A stretch of DNA of 11,856 bases from the NCBI GenBank assembly GCA_031288935.1, contig JAITQL010000138.1, forward strand, positions 1 to 11,856, in the 5' to 3' direction. The notes below the pieces were generated by a model. That model was given only the letters and a program-made list of their open reading frames with translations, was not told where the DNA came from and did no database searches. Of this stretch, positions 1 through 6,192 are shown piece after piece. How positions within the stretch are numbered: position 1 is the first letter of the stretch; every line of letters starts with the position of its first letter. A program made the position numbers and the translations under genes. The stretch comes from Tannerella sp. (GTDB lineage Bacteria; Bacteroidota; Bacteroidia; Bacteroidales; Tannerellaceae).

Positions 1-57
1 GGATACCGTGCGGTCGCAGGTAGGAATGGCCGGCGCCCGTTGATGTACCGCCATACA

Positions 58-102
58 CAGGGCGTTGCCCTTCATGGCGGCTGCACCGGCGGGGACGCCT
101 CC
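58..102 (+). repeat. Dispersed repeat, family B, copy 1
   Basis: The core cagggcgttgcccttcatgg, followed by cggctgc and a cggcgggg stretch, recurs at 3523-3561. A shorter version is at 10091-10120. All copies are intergenic and share the short dyad gggc-gtt-gccc. The copies are not identical, which suggests an old, non-coding interspersed element. Open frames across them are artefacts. Confidence 0.75.
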
Positions 103-125
103 GTTCGGGCAAAGTCTGCCATGCG

Positions 126-141
126 GAACGCAGTGAAGCAA
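126..141 (+). repeat. Short repeat tag, copy 1
   Basis: The 16-mer gaacgcagtgaagcaa occurs here and again exactly at 3634-3649. Similar strings (gcgaacgcagtgaagcaatc) are a familiar class of bacterial interspersed repeat. They read in translation as CERSEAIQ-like peptides, which is why short false frames appear around them. Confidence 0.6.
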
Positions 142-159
142 CCTGCCTCTCCCCCGGCC

Positions 160-177
160 CCTCTCCACAAGGAGAGG
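160..177. repeat. Small hairpin in repeat DNA
   Basis: A 7-bp stem, cctctcc / ggagagg, has an acaa loop. It lies about 130 nt downstream of the hlyD-like stop codon on the minus strand. No T-run follows on that strand, so it is not a convincing Rho-independent terminator. More likely it is one of the intergenic palindromic elements of this genome. Confidence 0.45.
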
Positions 178-221
178 AGAGCGAGGGTTTCAGGCACAAA
201 CCAGGCCATTTGGGGGGATTC

Positions 222-302
222 AAAAATTTAAAATTCAAGATTCAAAATTCAAATCATCATTCTTCATTATTCATTCTTCACTGTTCACTGTTCATTGCTC
301 AC
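222..302. repeat. AT-rich degenerate low-complexity tract
   Basis: The tract is a run of imperfect repeats around aaaattcaa and then ttcactgttcattg/ttcattcttcac. It directly abuts the 3' end of the hlyD-like gene. Base composition is very different from the GC-rich genes. I see no coding potential and no RNA gene. Confidence 0.5.
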
Positions 303-304
303 TC

Positions 305-1555
305 TCAGTCCAGCACCAGTACCTGGTTGTCCCGGTAGCTTTCGTAGCCGGAGACGATGACCCGTTCGCCGGCGCCGAGGCCTTCGAGGACTTCGTAGTA
401 CTGGGGGTTCTGTCGTCCGATGCGGATGTTGCGGCGGTAGGCCTTGCCGCCGTCGGCGTCGAGGACGAAGATCCAGCTGCCGCCCGTGCTCTGGAAGAAG
501 GCGCCCTTGGGAATGAGGATGCCTTCGGTGGGCTGGCCGAGCTGGAGGTTGATGTAATAGGTCTGGCCGCTGCGGATGTTGTCCGGACGTTCGCCCGTGA
601 AGACGAAGTCGGTGCGGAACTTGCCCTCGCGTACTTCGGGGTAGACCTTGCGCACGGCCAGCGCGAAGGAGGCGCCCTGCCGCTCGAACATCGCGGCGAG
701 ACCGGCACGGACGCGGTCGATGTAGTGCTCGTCGATGAGCGCCTCCACCTTGTAGTCCGACAGGACGTTGATCTGGCCGATCTTCTGGCCGGGCGTGACG
801 TTCTGGCCGAGGACGACGTCGAGCAAACCCAGTTCGCCGTCGATCTGCGAACGGATGTTGAGGTGTTCCTTCCGCTCCCGTACCAGCAGGACGTTGCGCC
901 GCATGTTGGCCAGGTTGTCTTCCATCACGTCGACCTGGATGGTGCGGTAGAGGGAATCCTGGCGCAGGCGTTCCAGTACGAGCGCGTGTTTCCGGACGGC
1001 CAGCTCGTAGTCTTCACCGGCTTGCAGGCAGTCTTCGCGGGCGGTGAGCTGCTCCTCGTAGAGTTTTTCCTGCTGGCGGAAGGCGCGCTGCTTGCGGGTC
1101 GTTTCGAGTTCGAGCTGCAGCTTTTCGTTCTGGTTGTTCAGGCGATCCTGTTCCATGGCGACCTGCGTGTTGCGGAGAAAGTTCTGCTTCTCGGCCAGGT
1201 CGGCTTCGGCCTGGAGGATTTGCAGGTCGAGCTGCGAATTGCCGAGGCGCACGATGATGTCGCCGCGGCGTACCTGCGAGCCTTCCTCGATGATTTTCTC
1301 CTGTACGATGCCGCCCTCTTCGGGGCTGAGCTGTACGACGGTGACGGGCTGTACCTGACCGTCGACGCGGACGAAGTCGTTGAACCGGTCGGACACGGCC
1401 GTCCCGATGCTGATGCCGCGCGCATCAATTTTCAACGTCGGTGAATGATCGCCCAAAACGATCCACCCAAGCAGTACGATTACTAACGTTCCTGCTGCAA
1501 TATACGGAATGTGTTTTCTCCGTATTCCTTTCTTTTTTTCCAATTGAATATCCAT
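305..1555 (-). CDS. HlyD/MacA-type periplasmic adaptor (membrane fusion protein)
   Basis: This 416-residue protein is a periplasmic adaptor of the HlyD/AcrA/MacA type, which bridges an inner-membrane exporter and a TolC-family channel. It has a cytoplasmic basic N-terminus and one membrane anchor (about residues 16-35). A lipoyl-type half domain follows (about 70-105, with EEGSQVRRGDIIVRLGNSQL). A long, charged, coiled-coil hairpin spans about 108-235, then the second lipoyl half (GQNVTPGQKIGQI) and beta-barrel and membrane-proximal domains to the C-terminus. Being anchored rather than a lipoprotein, it resembles adaptors of ABC (MacA-like) systems more than AcrA. It follows the TolC-family gene by 51 nt on the same strand, so the two are probably co-transcribed. 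No ATPase, permease or RND pump is visible, so the transporter must lie beyond the left edge or elsewhere. Family assignment is firm; substrate is unknown. Confidence 0.9.
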   Translation of the reverse strand: MDIQLEKKKGIRRKHIPYIAAGTLVIVLLGWIVLGDHSPTLKIDARGISIGTAVSDRFNDFVRVDGQVQPVTVVQLSPEEGGIVQEKIIEEGSQVRRGDIIVRLGNSQLDLQILQAEADLAEKQNFLRNTQVAMEQDRLNNQNEKLQLELETTRKQRAFRQQEKLYEEQLTAREDCLQAGEDYELAVRKHALVLERLRQDSLYRTIQVDVMEDNLANMRRNVLLVRERKEHLNIRSQIDGELGLLDVVLGQNVTPGQKIGQINVLSDYKVEALIDEHYIDRVRAGLAAMFERQGASFALAVRKVYPEVREGKFRTDFVFTGERPDNIRSGQTYYINLQLGQPTEGILIPKGAFFQSTGGSWIFVLDADGGKAYRRNIRIGRQNPQYYEVLEGLGAGERVIVSGYESYRDNQVLVLD

Positions 1556-1606
1556 TTTCTTGCGTTTTTATTGATTATGATTCCTTTTTTCTGTTTGATG
1601 CGTTTT

Positions 1607-2971
1607 TTATTCCGCGGGCAACTCCTGCGGTCTGATTAACGGTTCACCCCTGTAGTAATCCACCTGCCTGCACTTGAGGAGATACATGAGCTGCTTCTGG
1701 AGCAGGCCGGCGCGCGATTCGACGAGGATGTTGGAGCTGGTCTGCACGTCGAGCGGACTTGTCAGCCCCTCTTCAAACTTGCGGAGCGTGACCTGGCAGG
1801 CCAGTTCGTCGGCGCGCAGTTTCTTCTGCATCCGGATGCTCTCGGCGGCAAAGCCGTTGCGGTCGGCCACGGCCTGTTCGATGGCGGCGTGCAGCTGCGT
1901 CAGCGTTTCGGTCTGCTGCGAGCGGGCGATGCGCAGGTTGTTGCGTGCGCGGCGCAGGTCGGTCTGCCGCACCCAGCCGTCAAACAGGGGGATCGAAACG
2001 CTTACGGCGACGTTTTCGCCCCGGTTGTTGCGGAACTGGTTGCGGAAGGCGACCGGCGTGGCTTCGGACTTCAGGTTCTCGAAGTAGCTGGTGTAGACAT
2101 TCGCGCTCAGACTGATGGAGGGAAACAGGCGTCCCTTCTCTTTCAGGTACTGCAACTGCGAAGCCTTCACCTTCCAGGCGGCCTGCAACGCCGCGGGAGC
2201 GGATTCCCGTGCCCGGTCGAAGATCTCGCCGACGGACTCGCCTTCGTGCAGCCGGATGCCGGTTTCGACCGTCGCCGTGTCCACCTCCAGCGCCCGTTCG
2301 AAGGGATAGTTCATGTATTCCTTCAGCTTCAGCAGGGCGGTGTGGAAAAGATTCCGCTGGTGCGTGAGGAGATATTCGTCTCCCGCGACCAGGGCTTCGA
2401 TCTGCGCCACGTCGGACAGCCCCTTCAGTCCCAGTTCCTCCTGCCGTTTCATCTTGCGCAGGGCCAGGTTGCTTTCCTCCAGTTTCTCGGCGGCGTAGCG
2501 CACCGTTCCCTGATAGTACGCCGCGTTGACGAAGGCCTCCATCGTATTCAGCGCCAGGTCGTCCCTGGCCTTCTGAATATCGTTCAGTCCCGCCTGGCGG
2601 TTCGCTTTGGCCAGCTTCCACTGGTTCACCAGCTGTCCGCCCCGGAAGAGCGGAAGCGAGGTATAGCCCTCGTAGTAATTGTTGAAAGTCGTCGTGTTGG
2701 CATACGTATTGGTTTCCGGGTCGACGGCGCGACCGAAATTGTACTGCGCCGAACTGTTCGCCGTCAGCGTGGGCAGAAAAGCCGTCAGCGACGAGGTATA
2801 TTCCGCCTTGTACGTATCATAGGCATAAGCGGCCTGTTTCACTCCCGGACTGTTCTCGACGGCATACTGCATGCACTCGTCCATTGTCCGGGGATTCTCC
2901 TGTGCCGTTGCCGTTGCCGGCGACCATCCCTCCAGGAGAGCAAGCCATAAAAATAATGCTGTTTTCTTCAT
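1607..2971 (-). CDS. TolC-family outer-membrane efflux channel
   Basis: This 454-residue protein belongs to the outer membrane efflux protein (TolC/OEP) family, whose trimers form the outer-membrane and periplasmic tunnel of tripartite exporters. MKKTALFLWLALLEG and the following ATATAQ form a signal peptide. Two internally repeated halves are visible, each with the family's strand-turn signature: SLPLFRGG near residues 105-112 and SIPLFDGW near 325-332. Each is followed by long amphipathic helices. Length is normal. An in-frame ATG exists at 2983, but the predicted sigma-54 start (about 2987) would leave it only a 4-nt leader. The ATG at 2971 has a 16-nt leader and gives a better signal peptide, so I chose it. 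It is the first gene of a two-gene unit with the adaptor downstream. Regulation by RpoN plus an enhancer-binding protein is inferred from the upstream sites. Confidence 0.92.
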   Translation of the reverse strand: MKKTALFLWLALLEGWSPATATAQENPRTMDECMQYAVENSPGVKQAAYAYDTYKAEYTSSLTAFLPTLTANSSAQYNFGRAVDPETNTYANTTTFNNYYEGYTSLPLFRGGQLVNQWKLAKANRQAGLNDIQKARDDLALNTMEAFVNAAYYQGTVRYAAEKLEESNLALRKMKRQEELGLKGLSDVAQIEALVAGDEYLLTHQRNLFHTALLKLKEYMNYPFERALEVDTATVETGIRLHEGESVGEIFDRARESAPAALQAAWKVKASQLQYLKEKGRLFPSISLSANVYTSYFENLKSEATPVAFRNQFRNNRGENVAVSVSIPLFDGWVRQTDLRRARNNLRIARSQQTETLTQLHAAIEQAVADRNGFAAESIRMQKKLRADELACQVTLRKFEEGLTSPLDVQTSSNILVESRAGLLQKQLMYLLKCRQVDYYRGEPLIRPQELPAE

Positions 2972-2998
2972 TTCTCTATTCATTTTACCCGATTAGTG

Positions 2999-3013
2999 GC
3001 AAATAGCGTGCCA
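2999..3013 (-). promoter_or_regulatory. Sigma-54 (RpoN) promoter of the tolC-hlyD unit
   Basis: The minus strand reads TGGCACGCTATTTGC. This matches the sigma-54 consensus TGGCACG-N4-TTGC at every fixed base, with the correct GG-to-GC spacing. The -24 GG is at 3011-3012 and the -12 GC at 2999-3000, so transcription should begin near 2987, just before the TolC-family gene. Sigma-54 promoters need an AAA+ activator bound upstream. A suitable paired palindrome lies at 3065-3110. The activator gene itself is not in the window. Confidence 0.85.
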
Positions 3014-3064
3014 AAAGTATCAAATCGTTTCTTTTGAGCGGTTTATCCATTTCGGCAAAAAACA

Positions 3065-3110
3065 AAAGTGTCCAATTTATGGACAGTACTGTCCAAAAAT
3101 TGGACACTTT
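3065..3110. promoter_or_regulatory. 46-bp near-perfect palindrome, candidate enhancer for an NtrC-type activator
   Basis: Pairing each base with its mirror about 3087/3088 gives 22 matches of 23, with only 3079/3096 failing. It is built of two 17-bp dyads, TGTCCAATTTATGGACA (3069-3085) and TGTCCAAAAATTGGACA (3090-3106). Their centres are 21 bp apart, so both face the same side of the helix. The overall centre lies about 100 bp upstream of the predicted sigma-54 start, the usual place for enhancer-binding-protein sites. Paired dyads suit cooperative binding of dimers. The binding protein is unknown. A lolA-side role is unlikely because that gene starts 760 bp away behind its own promoter. Confidence 0.78.
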
Positions 3111-3261
3111 ATGCACGAAAAGATTCAACAATCAAGGTCCAAAGGTTCGAAAATTCAAAGATGCGTTTCACGCGGATGAAATGGATTTAAACGCAAATTC
3201 CGCAGATATATCATCCCGGACGGGGCAGGTGCAATGCACAAAACCATGCCGGGGGAGGTAG

Positions 3262-3281
3262 AGACGGGGCGTGCCCCGTCT
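3262..3281. repeat. Short perfect dyad
   Basis: The sequence agacggggcgtgccccgtct has 9-nt arms that are exact reverse complements around a central gt. It opens the palindrome-rich block. It lacks a T-run on either side and is remote from any stop codon, so I do not call it a terminator. Confidence 0.6.
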
Positions 3282-3295
3282 GTGCGGTCATCTCG

Positions 3296-3364
3296 CGGAA
3301 TGGCGGCGTGGCCATTGCCCGAACAACCGCCCGTCCATGCAAACGGCGGAAGGGCAACGCCCTT
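3296..3364 (+). repeat. 69-nt dispersed repeat, family A, copy 1
   Basis: This stretch begins cggaatggcggcg and ends gcggaagggcaacgccctt. It aligns without gaps to 10037-10105, with about 59 of 69 bases identical by hand count. It ends in the palindrome aagggcaacgccctt (3350-3364). Both copies lie in gene-free DNA, on either side of the four-gene export operon. Confidence 0.8.
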
Positions 3365-3374
3365 TAAGCATTAG

Positions 3375-3393
3375 CACAGGGCGTTGCCCTGTG
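3375..3393. repeat. 19-nt palindrome, copy 1
   Basis: The sequence cacagggcgttgccctgtg has perfect 8-nt arms and a gtt centre. It is repeated exactly at 3493-3511. Half of it recurs in the family B repeats at 58 and 3523. Confidence 0.75.
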
Positions 3394-3412
3394 ACCCTGT
3401 CGGCAAGCGCCA

Positions 3413-3474
3413 CCGAAGCCCTGAAAGGGCGAGAGCAGACAGGATACCTGGCTTGCGCCCTTTCAGGGCTTCGG
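3413..3474. repeat. Inverted repeat with 19-nt perfect arms
   Basis: The left arm is ccgaagccctgaaagggcg (3413-3431). The right arm, 3456-3474, is its exact reverse complement, with a 24-nt loop between them. Each arm also contains its own small dyad (gccctgaaagggc). As RNA this would fold into a strong stem from either strand. Placement between the two 19-nt palindromes suggests a composite intergenic element rather than a terminator. Confidence 0.75.
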
Positions 3475-3492
3475 TATTGTCGCGTCACCGTA

Positions 3493-3511
3493 CACAGGGC
3501 GTTGCCCTGTG
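3493..3511. repeat. 19-nt palindrome, copy 2
   Basis: This is an exact second copy of cacagggcgttgccctgtg. Together with the copy at 3375-3393 it flanks the 19-nt-arm inverted repeat at 3413-3474, so the whole 3375-3511 block is roughly symmetrical. Confidence 0.75.
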
Positions 3512-3522
3512 CTGATGCTTGC

Positions 3523-3561
3523 CAGGGCGTTGCCCTTCATGGCGGCTGCGTCGGCGGGGAC
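3523..3561 (+). repeat. Dispersed repeat, family B, copy 2
   Basis: It carries cagggcgttgcccttcatgg followed by cggctgcgtcggcgggga, matching copy 1 at 58-102 with few differences. The following bases (tgccatgcgg near 3585) also recur after copy 1, so the duplicated unit is probably longer and has small insertions. Confidence 0.75.
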
Positions 3562-3633
3562 ATGTTCCCGTTTGGACGACGTTTGCCATGCGGCAACAGG
3601 TATCCTGAAGAGAACGCCGCGCCCCGTCCTTGC

Positions 3634-3649
3634 GAACGCAGTGAAGCAA
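3634..3649 (+). repeat. Short repeat tag, copy 2
   Basis: This is an exact second copy of gaacgcagtgaagcaa, first seen at 126-141. Here it sits in the longer context ttgcgaacgcagtgaagcaa, the commoner form of this repeat class. Confidence 0.6.
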
Positions 3650-3810
3650 TCCAGCGGTAATGTCCGGGCTGCTTTTTGACGGCGCCGTTTCTCGCAGTGT
3701 TGGCTGTGCCGGATGCGCCTCTGCCATCCCGTGCAAGGCATAAAATACCGCTCTTGCAGCCCGTGCGACCGGGAATCCATCTACGGAGAGCAGATTTAAT
3801 GCCCGTACGC

Positions 3811-3841
3811 TTGCTTTACTAAGCGGATTCTTCTAACTTTG
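3811..3841 (+). promoter_or_regulatory. Bacteroidetes-type promoter of the export operon
   Basis: TTG at 3811-3813 and TAACTTTG at 3834-3841 are separated by 20 nt. They match the -33 TTG and -7 TAnnTTTG elements of the primary sigma factor in Bacteroidetes. Transcription should begin near 3848, giving an A-rich leader of about 22 nt before the ATG at 3871. Confidence 0.75.
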
Positions 3842-3870
3842 CGCCGCAAATAAAAAAAAACAGTTTGTTT

Positions 3871-4512
3871 ATGAACAGGATTATATATGTATTGTGCGGA
3901 TGGCTGTCGTGTTCGGCGGCCGTATTTGCGCAAGCCTCTTACCGGCAGGCTTCCGGGGAGCAGAAAAAGGAAATCGTGGAGCGGATCAAACAGGCGTCGG
4001 GGGAGATGAAAACGATGACGTGCGACTTTACCCAGGTGAAGGAACTTTCCTTTATGGACGAAAAGGTGACTTCGGAAGGAAAAATGTACTACAGTCAGGC
4101 AAACAGGATTCGCTGGGAATATACCAAGCCCTATGCGTATGTTTTTGCCACGGACGGGAAGAACGTAATCACCCGTTCGGGCAGCAATACGAACCGGATG
4201 CCGGTCAAGTCCAGCAAGCTGTTCAGTGAAATCGGCAAGGTGATGATTGGCGGCGTCAGCGGCAACGGACTGATCGACTCGCAGGACTTTTCCACGCAAT
4301 TTGCCATCGGGAAAGAGGATTATGCCGTCACCCTCACGCCGCTCCGGAAGGAAGTGAAAGAACTCTTTGCCTCCATTCAGCTGTATATCCGACAGACGGA
4401 CTGCCGCATCCTGGGTGTGGATCTGGTGGAGAAGAGCGGTGACAAAACGTCGATCCGGCTGAAGAATATCCAGATAAACATCCCTGTTCATGATGAAGTA
4501 TTTACCCGTTAG
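3871..4512 (+). CDS. LolA-like periplasmic lipoprotein carrier
   Basis: This 213-residue secreted protein has the LolA fold signature. LolA-family proteins carry lipidated or acylated cargo across the periplasm in a hydrophobic half-barrel. MNRIIYVLCGWLSCSAAVFA is a signal peptide, with cleavage near residues 20-22. The mature part has the family core: CDFTQVKELSFMDEKVTSEG, then GKMYY, NRIRWEYTKPYAYVF and a DGKNV turn. I chose the ATG at 3871; an in-frame TTG at 3865 is less likely. It is the first gene of a four-gene operon and overlaps the next by 23 nt. Housekeeping LolA genes normally stand alone. One beside a lipoprotein, an MMPL exporter and acyl/glycosyl transferases resembles the dedicated LolA paralogues of aryl polyene/flexirubin clusters, so its cargo may be a polyene lipid rather than lipoproteins. 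Confidence 0.88.
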   Translation: MNRIIYVLCGWLSCSAAVFAQASYRQASGEQKKEIVERIKQASGEMKTMTCDFTQVKELSFMDEKVTSEGKMYYSQANRIRWEYTKPYAYVFATDGKNVITRSGSNTNRMPVKSSKLFSEIGKVMIGGVSGNGLIDSQDFSTQFAIGKEDYAVTLTPLRKEVKELFASIQLYIRQTDCRILGVDLVEKSGDKTSIRLKNIQINIPVHDEVFTR

Positions 4513-5041
4513 CCTCGTTTTGCTGTGCCTGCTGACCGGTTGCGGAACGGCTTCGCCGGCGATGCGGCGGAACGGGACGGACTTGCTGCCGGCAGGGGCG
4601 CGCGTATGGACGGAGGCGATGCGGTCGGAAGAGCGGAAAAACACGTACCGGGTGACGATCCGGATGAAGAACACCGCAATAACCGGCCTCTGCCTGCTGA
4701 AGAAGGACGGCGGGGGGTGGAAGGGAACCTTTATCAACGAATTTGGCGCCAGGGCATTCGACTTTACAGTGAACCCGCGGCAGTGCGAACTGCGGGAGGT
4801 GATTGCAGGGATGGACAGGTGGTATATCCGCCGCACCCTTGCGTCCGACCTGCATTTCCTTTTCGAGATCGACCATCCGCAGGCTCCGTTCCGCCGGAAA
4901 ACGACCCGCGTTGAAGAGGGACAGACGCTGTGCGTCCGTTACGGTCGCGGGAAATCCGTTACCCGCAGCCCGGACGGAACGCTGACGCTGAAAAACCTGT
5001 CCCGCGACATTACCTACACCCTGGTTCCAATAAACGAATAA
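4490..5041 (+). CDS. Outer-membrane lipoprotein, LolB-like
   Basis: This 183-residue lipoprotein begins MMKYLPVSLVLLCLLTGC, a short signal peptide with lipobox LTGC and lipidated Cys18. The residues after the cysteine (GT) do not suggest retention in the inner membrane. The body is a single small beta-rich domain, including GLCLLKKDGGGWKGTFINEF, GARAFDF and MDRWYIRRTLASDLHFLF. I recognise it as the kind of lipoprotein that follows lolA-like genes in aryl-polyene-type clusters (LolB or DUF3261-like), from context and general pattern only. A LolB-like job, receiving cargo from the neighbouring LolA-like carrier, is inferred. It starts inside the LolA-like gene (23-nt overlap) and its stop TAA shares one base with the next ATG (taatg), so translation is likely coupled. 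An ATG at 4493 is an alternative start. Confidence 0.75.
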   Translation: MMKYLPVSLVLLCLLTGCGTASPAMRRNGTDLLPAGARVWTEAMRSEERKNTYRVTIRMKNTAITGLCLLKKDGGGWKGTFINEFGARAFDFTVNPRQCELREVIAGMDRWYIRRTLASDLHFLFEIDHPQAPFRRKTTRVEEGQTLCVRYGRGKSVTRSPDGTLTLKNLSRDITYTLVPINE

Positions 5042-6192
5042 TGATATTGAAAGACAGCTTCTATACACTTGAAGCGCCGGTCGAAACCGAAAGCGGCTGG
5101 CAGTGCCGCCTGCACCTGAATGCCTCGCATCCGGTTTACCGGGCGCACTTCCCCGGCCATCCGGTCACGCCGGGCGTTTGCATCGTTCAGCTTGTCAAGG
5201 AAATTGCCTGCGTATGCTACGGCAAGTCCTTCTTCCTGTGCGGCGTCCGAAACGTCAAGTTTCTTCGCATCATTGATCCGTCGGAACAGGCGGAGGTTTC
5301 GGTACATCTCCTGTCCTGCAAAACGGACGGGCAGGGACGGCAGACGGTCACGGCGTCCGTCAGAAACGAAACGGCGATCTTCTGTTCGCTGACGCTGACG
5401 CTTGCCGAAGGCGGCGGAGACGGTCGCCCGGCCTTGCAGGAGCAGATGGAACGCCTCCGGCTGTGCGTCGTGATCCCTACCTACAACAACGACCGCACGC
5501 TGGGCGACGTCCTTGACCGGACGCTGGAATATACCCGCTCCGTGATTGTCGTCAACGACGGCGCTACCGACCGTACGGCCGAAATACTGGCGCGTTTTGC
5601 CGGAAAGGTCGACGTCGTTTCCCTTGCGCGCAACAGGGGCAAGGGTCATGCCCTGAAATGCGGTTTCGACCGGGCGCGGGCGCTGGGATACGAAGCGGTC
5701 ATCACACTGGATTCGGACGGGCAGCACGAGGCGGGCGATCTGGAGGCCTTTGTCCGGCTGGCGGAGCTTCATCCCGGCTGCCTCTTGACAGGCCGGCGGG
5801 TGACGAAGGGGAAAATGCCGGCAGGTAACAGTTTTGCCAACCGGTTTTCCAATTTCTGGTACGCCGTTCAGACCGGTCGCCGCCTGCCGGATACACAAAA
5901 CGGATTCCGACTGTATCCCCTGGCTGCCATGAAGGGCATGCGCCCGCTGTGCAGCCGCTATGAAGCGGAAGTGGAGCTGCTGGTGCGCACCGCCTGGAAA
6001 GGGATTCCGGCGCTGCCCGTCCCGACGCGCGTCTATTACGCTCCGGCGTCCGAACGGGTGACCCATTTCAGGCCGGGAAAGGACTTTTTCCGGATCAGCC
6101 TGCTCAATACGCTCCTTCTCCTGCTGGCCGTATGCTACGGGTATCCCCGGTTGCTGTGCCGCAAGTTGTCCATTCTGAAACGGAAGCCATGA
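5041..6192 (+). CDS. Fused hotdog dehydratase (FabZ/ApeI-like) and family 2 glycosyltransferase
   Basis: This 383-residue two-domain protein starts at the taatg overlap (5041); the frame is open further upstream, but that would run into the lipoprotein gene. Residues 1-130 are a FabZ/FabA-type hotdog domain with AHFPGHPVTPGV (catalytic-type His36). The Glu expected 14 residues later is Gln50. Residues 138-350 are a GT2 domain like dolichyl-phosphate-sugar synthases: CVVIPTYNND (from 142), VIVVNDGATDRT, a DSD metal-site motif (224-226), GQHE, and NGFRLYP. A hydrophobic stretch near 353-370 probably anchors the C-terminus to the inner membrane. Hotdog dehydratases and GT2 enzymes are separate genes in most aryl polyene clusters. 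Here the fusion would couple polyene chain dehydration or binding to glycosylation. Acceptor and sugar donor are unknown. The stop overlaps the next start by 4 nt (atga). Confidence 0.85.
   Translation: MILKDSFYTLEAPVETESGWQCRLHLNASHPVYRAHFPGHPVTPGVCIVQLVKEIACVCYGKSFFLCGVRNVKFLRIIDPSEQAEVSVHLLSCKTDGQGRQTVTASVRNETAIFCSLTLTLAEGGGDGRPALQEQMERLRLCVVIPTYNNDRTLGDVLDRTLEYTRSVIVVNDGATDRTAEILARFAGKVDVVSLARNRGKGHALKCGFDRARALGYEAVITLDSDGQHEAGDLEAFVRLAELHPGCLLTGRRVTKGKMPAGNSFANRFSNFWYAVQTGRRLPDTQNGFRLYPLAAMKGMRPLCSRYEAEVELLVRTAWKGIPALPVPTRVYYAPASERVTHFRPGKDFFRISLLNTLLLLLAVCYGYPRLLCRKLSILKRKP

Larger units (their letters stand above)
1..304. other. Gene-free repeat region downstream of the efflux operon
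   Basis: I see no credible gene here. The only sizeable open frame (40-231, plus) has a repeat-derived translation and no promoter. The stretch holds a copy of a dispersed repeat (58-102), a 16-nt repeat tag (126-141), a short hairpin (160-177) and an AT-rich degenerate tract (222-302). It lies just downstream of the hlyD-like gene on the minus strand, so the efflux operon either stops here or resumes beyond the window edge. No clear intrinsic terminator with a U-run follows the hlyD-like stop. Confidence 0.7.
3111..3870. other. Gene-free, palindrome-rich region between the divergent operons
   Basis: I find no gene in these 760 nt. Open frames at 3034-3261, 3271-3660 and 3463-3780 span palindromes and repeats and lack family resemblance; one ends in the repeat-derived CERSEAIQ. 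From 3120 to 3235 the DNA is AT-rich and degenerate. From 3262 to 3660 it is a chain of palindromes and dispersed repeats, listed separately. From 3661 to 3800 I see nothing recognisable. The promoter of the LolA-like gene is at the right end. Confidence 0.7.

Noticed and set aside
160..177. Rho-independent terminator for the efflux operon
   Set aside because: The stem is short, lies far from the stop codon and has no T-run on the minus strand.
1889..2950. 353-residue plus-strand open frame
   Set aside because: It is antisense to the TolC-family gene, with an arginine/glutamine-rich composition and no domain pattern.
3012..3019. TACTTTTG on the minus strand as a primary-sigma -7 element for the TolC-family gene
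   Set aside because: It fits TAnnTTTG, but no TTG lies 19-21 nt upstream, and it overlaps a full-consensus sigma-54 promoter that also has suitable enhancer dyads. A weak basal role is not excluded.
3262..3511. CRISPR array
   Set aside because: The repeated elements are palindromes of differing length without regular repeat-spacer periodicity, and no cas genes are present.
3271..3660. 129-residue plus-strand open frame
   Set aside because: It is composed of palindromes and dispersed repeats, ends in the repeat-derived CERSEAIQ peptide, and shows no family resemblance or promoter.
3796..4836. 346-residue minus-strand open frame
   Set aside because: It is the antisense shadow of the LolA-like and lipoprotein genes, whose families and signal peptides are clear on the plus strand.
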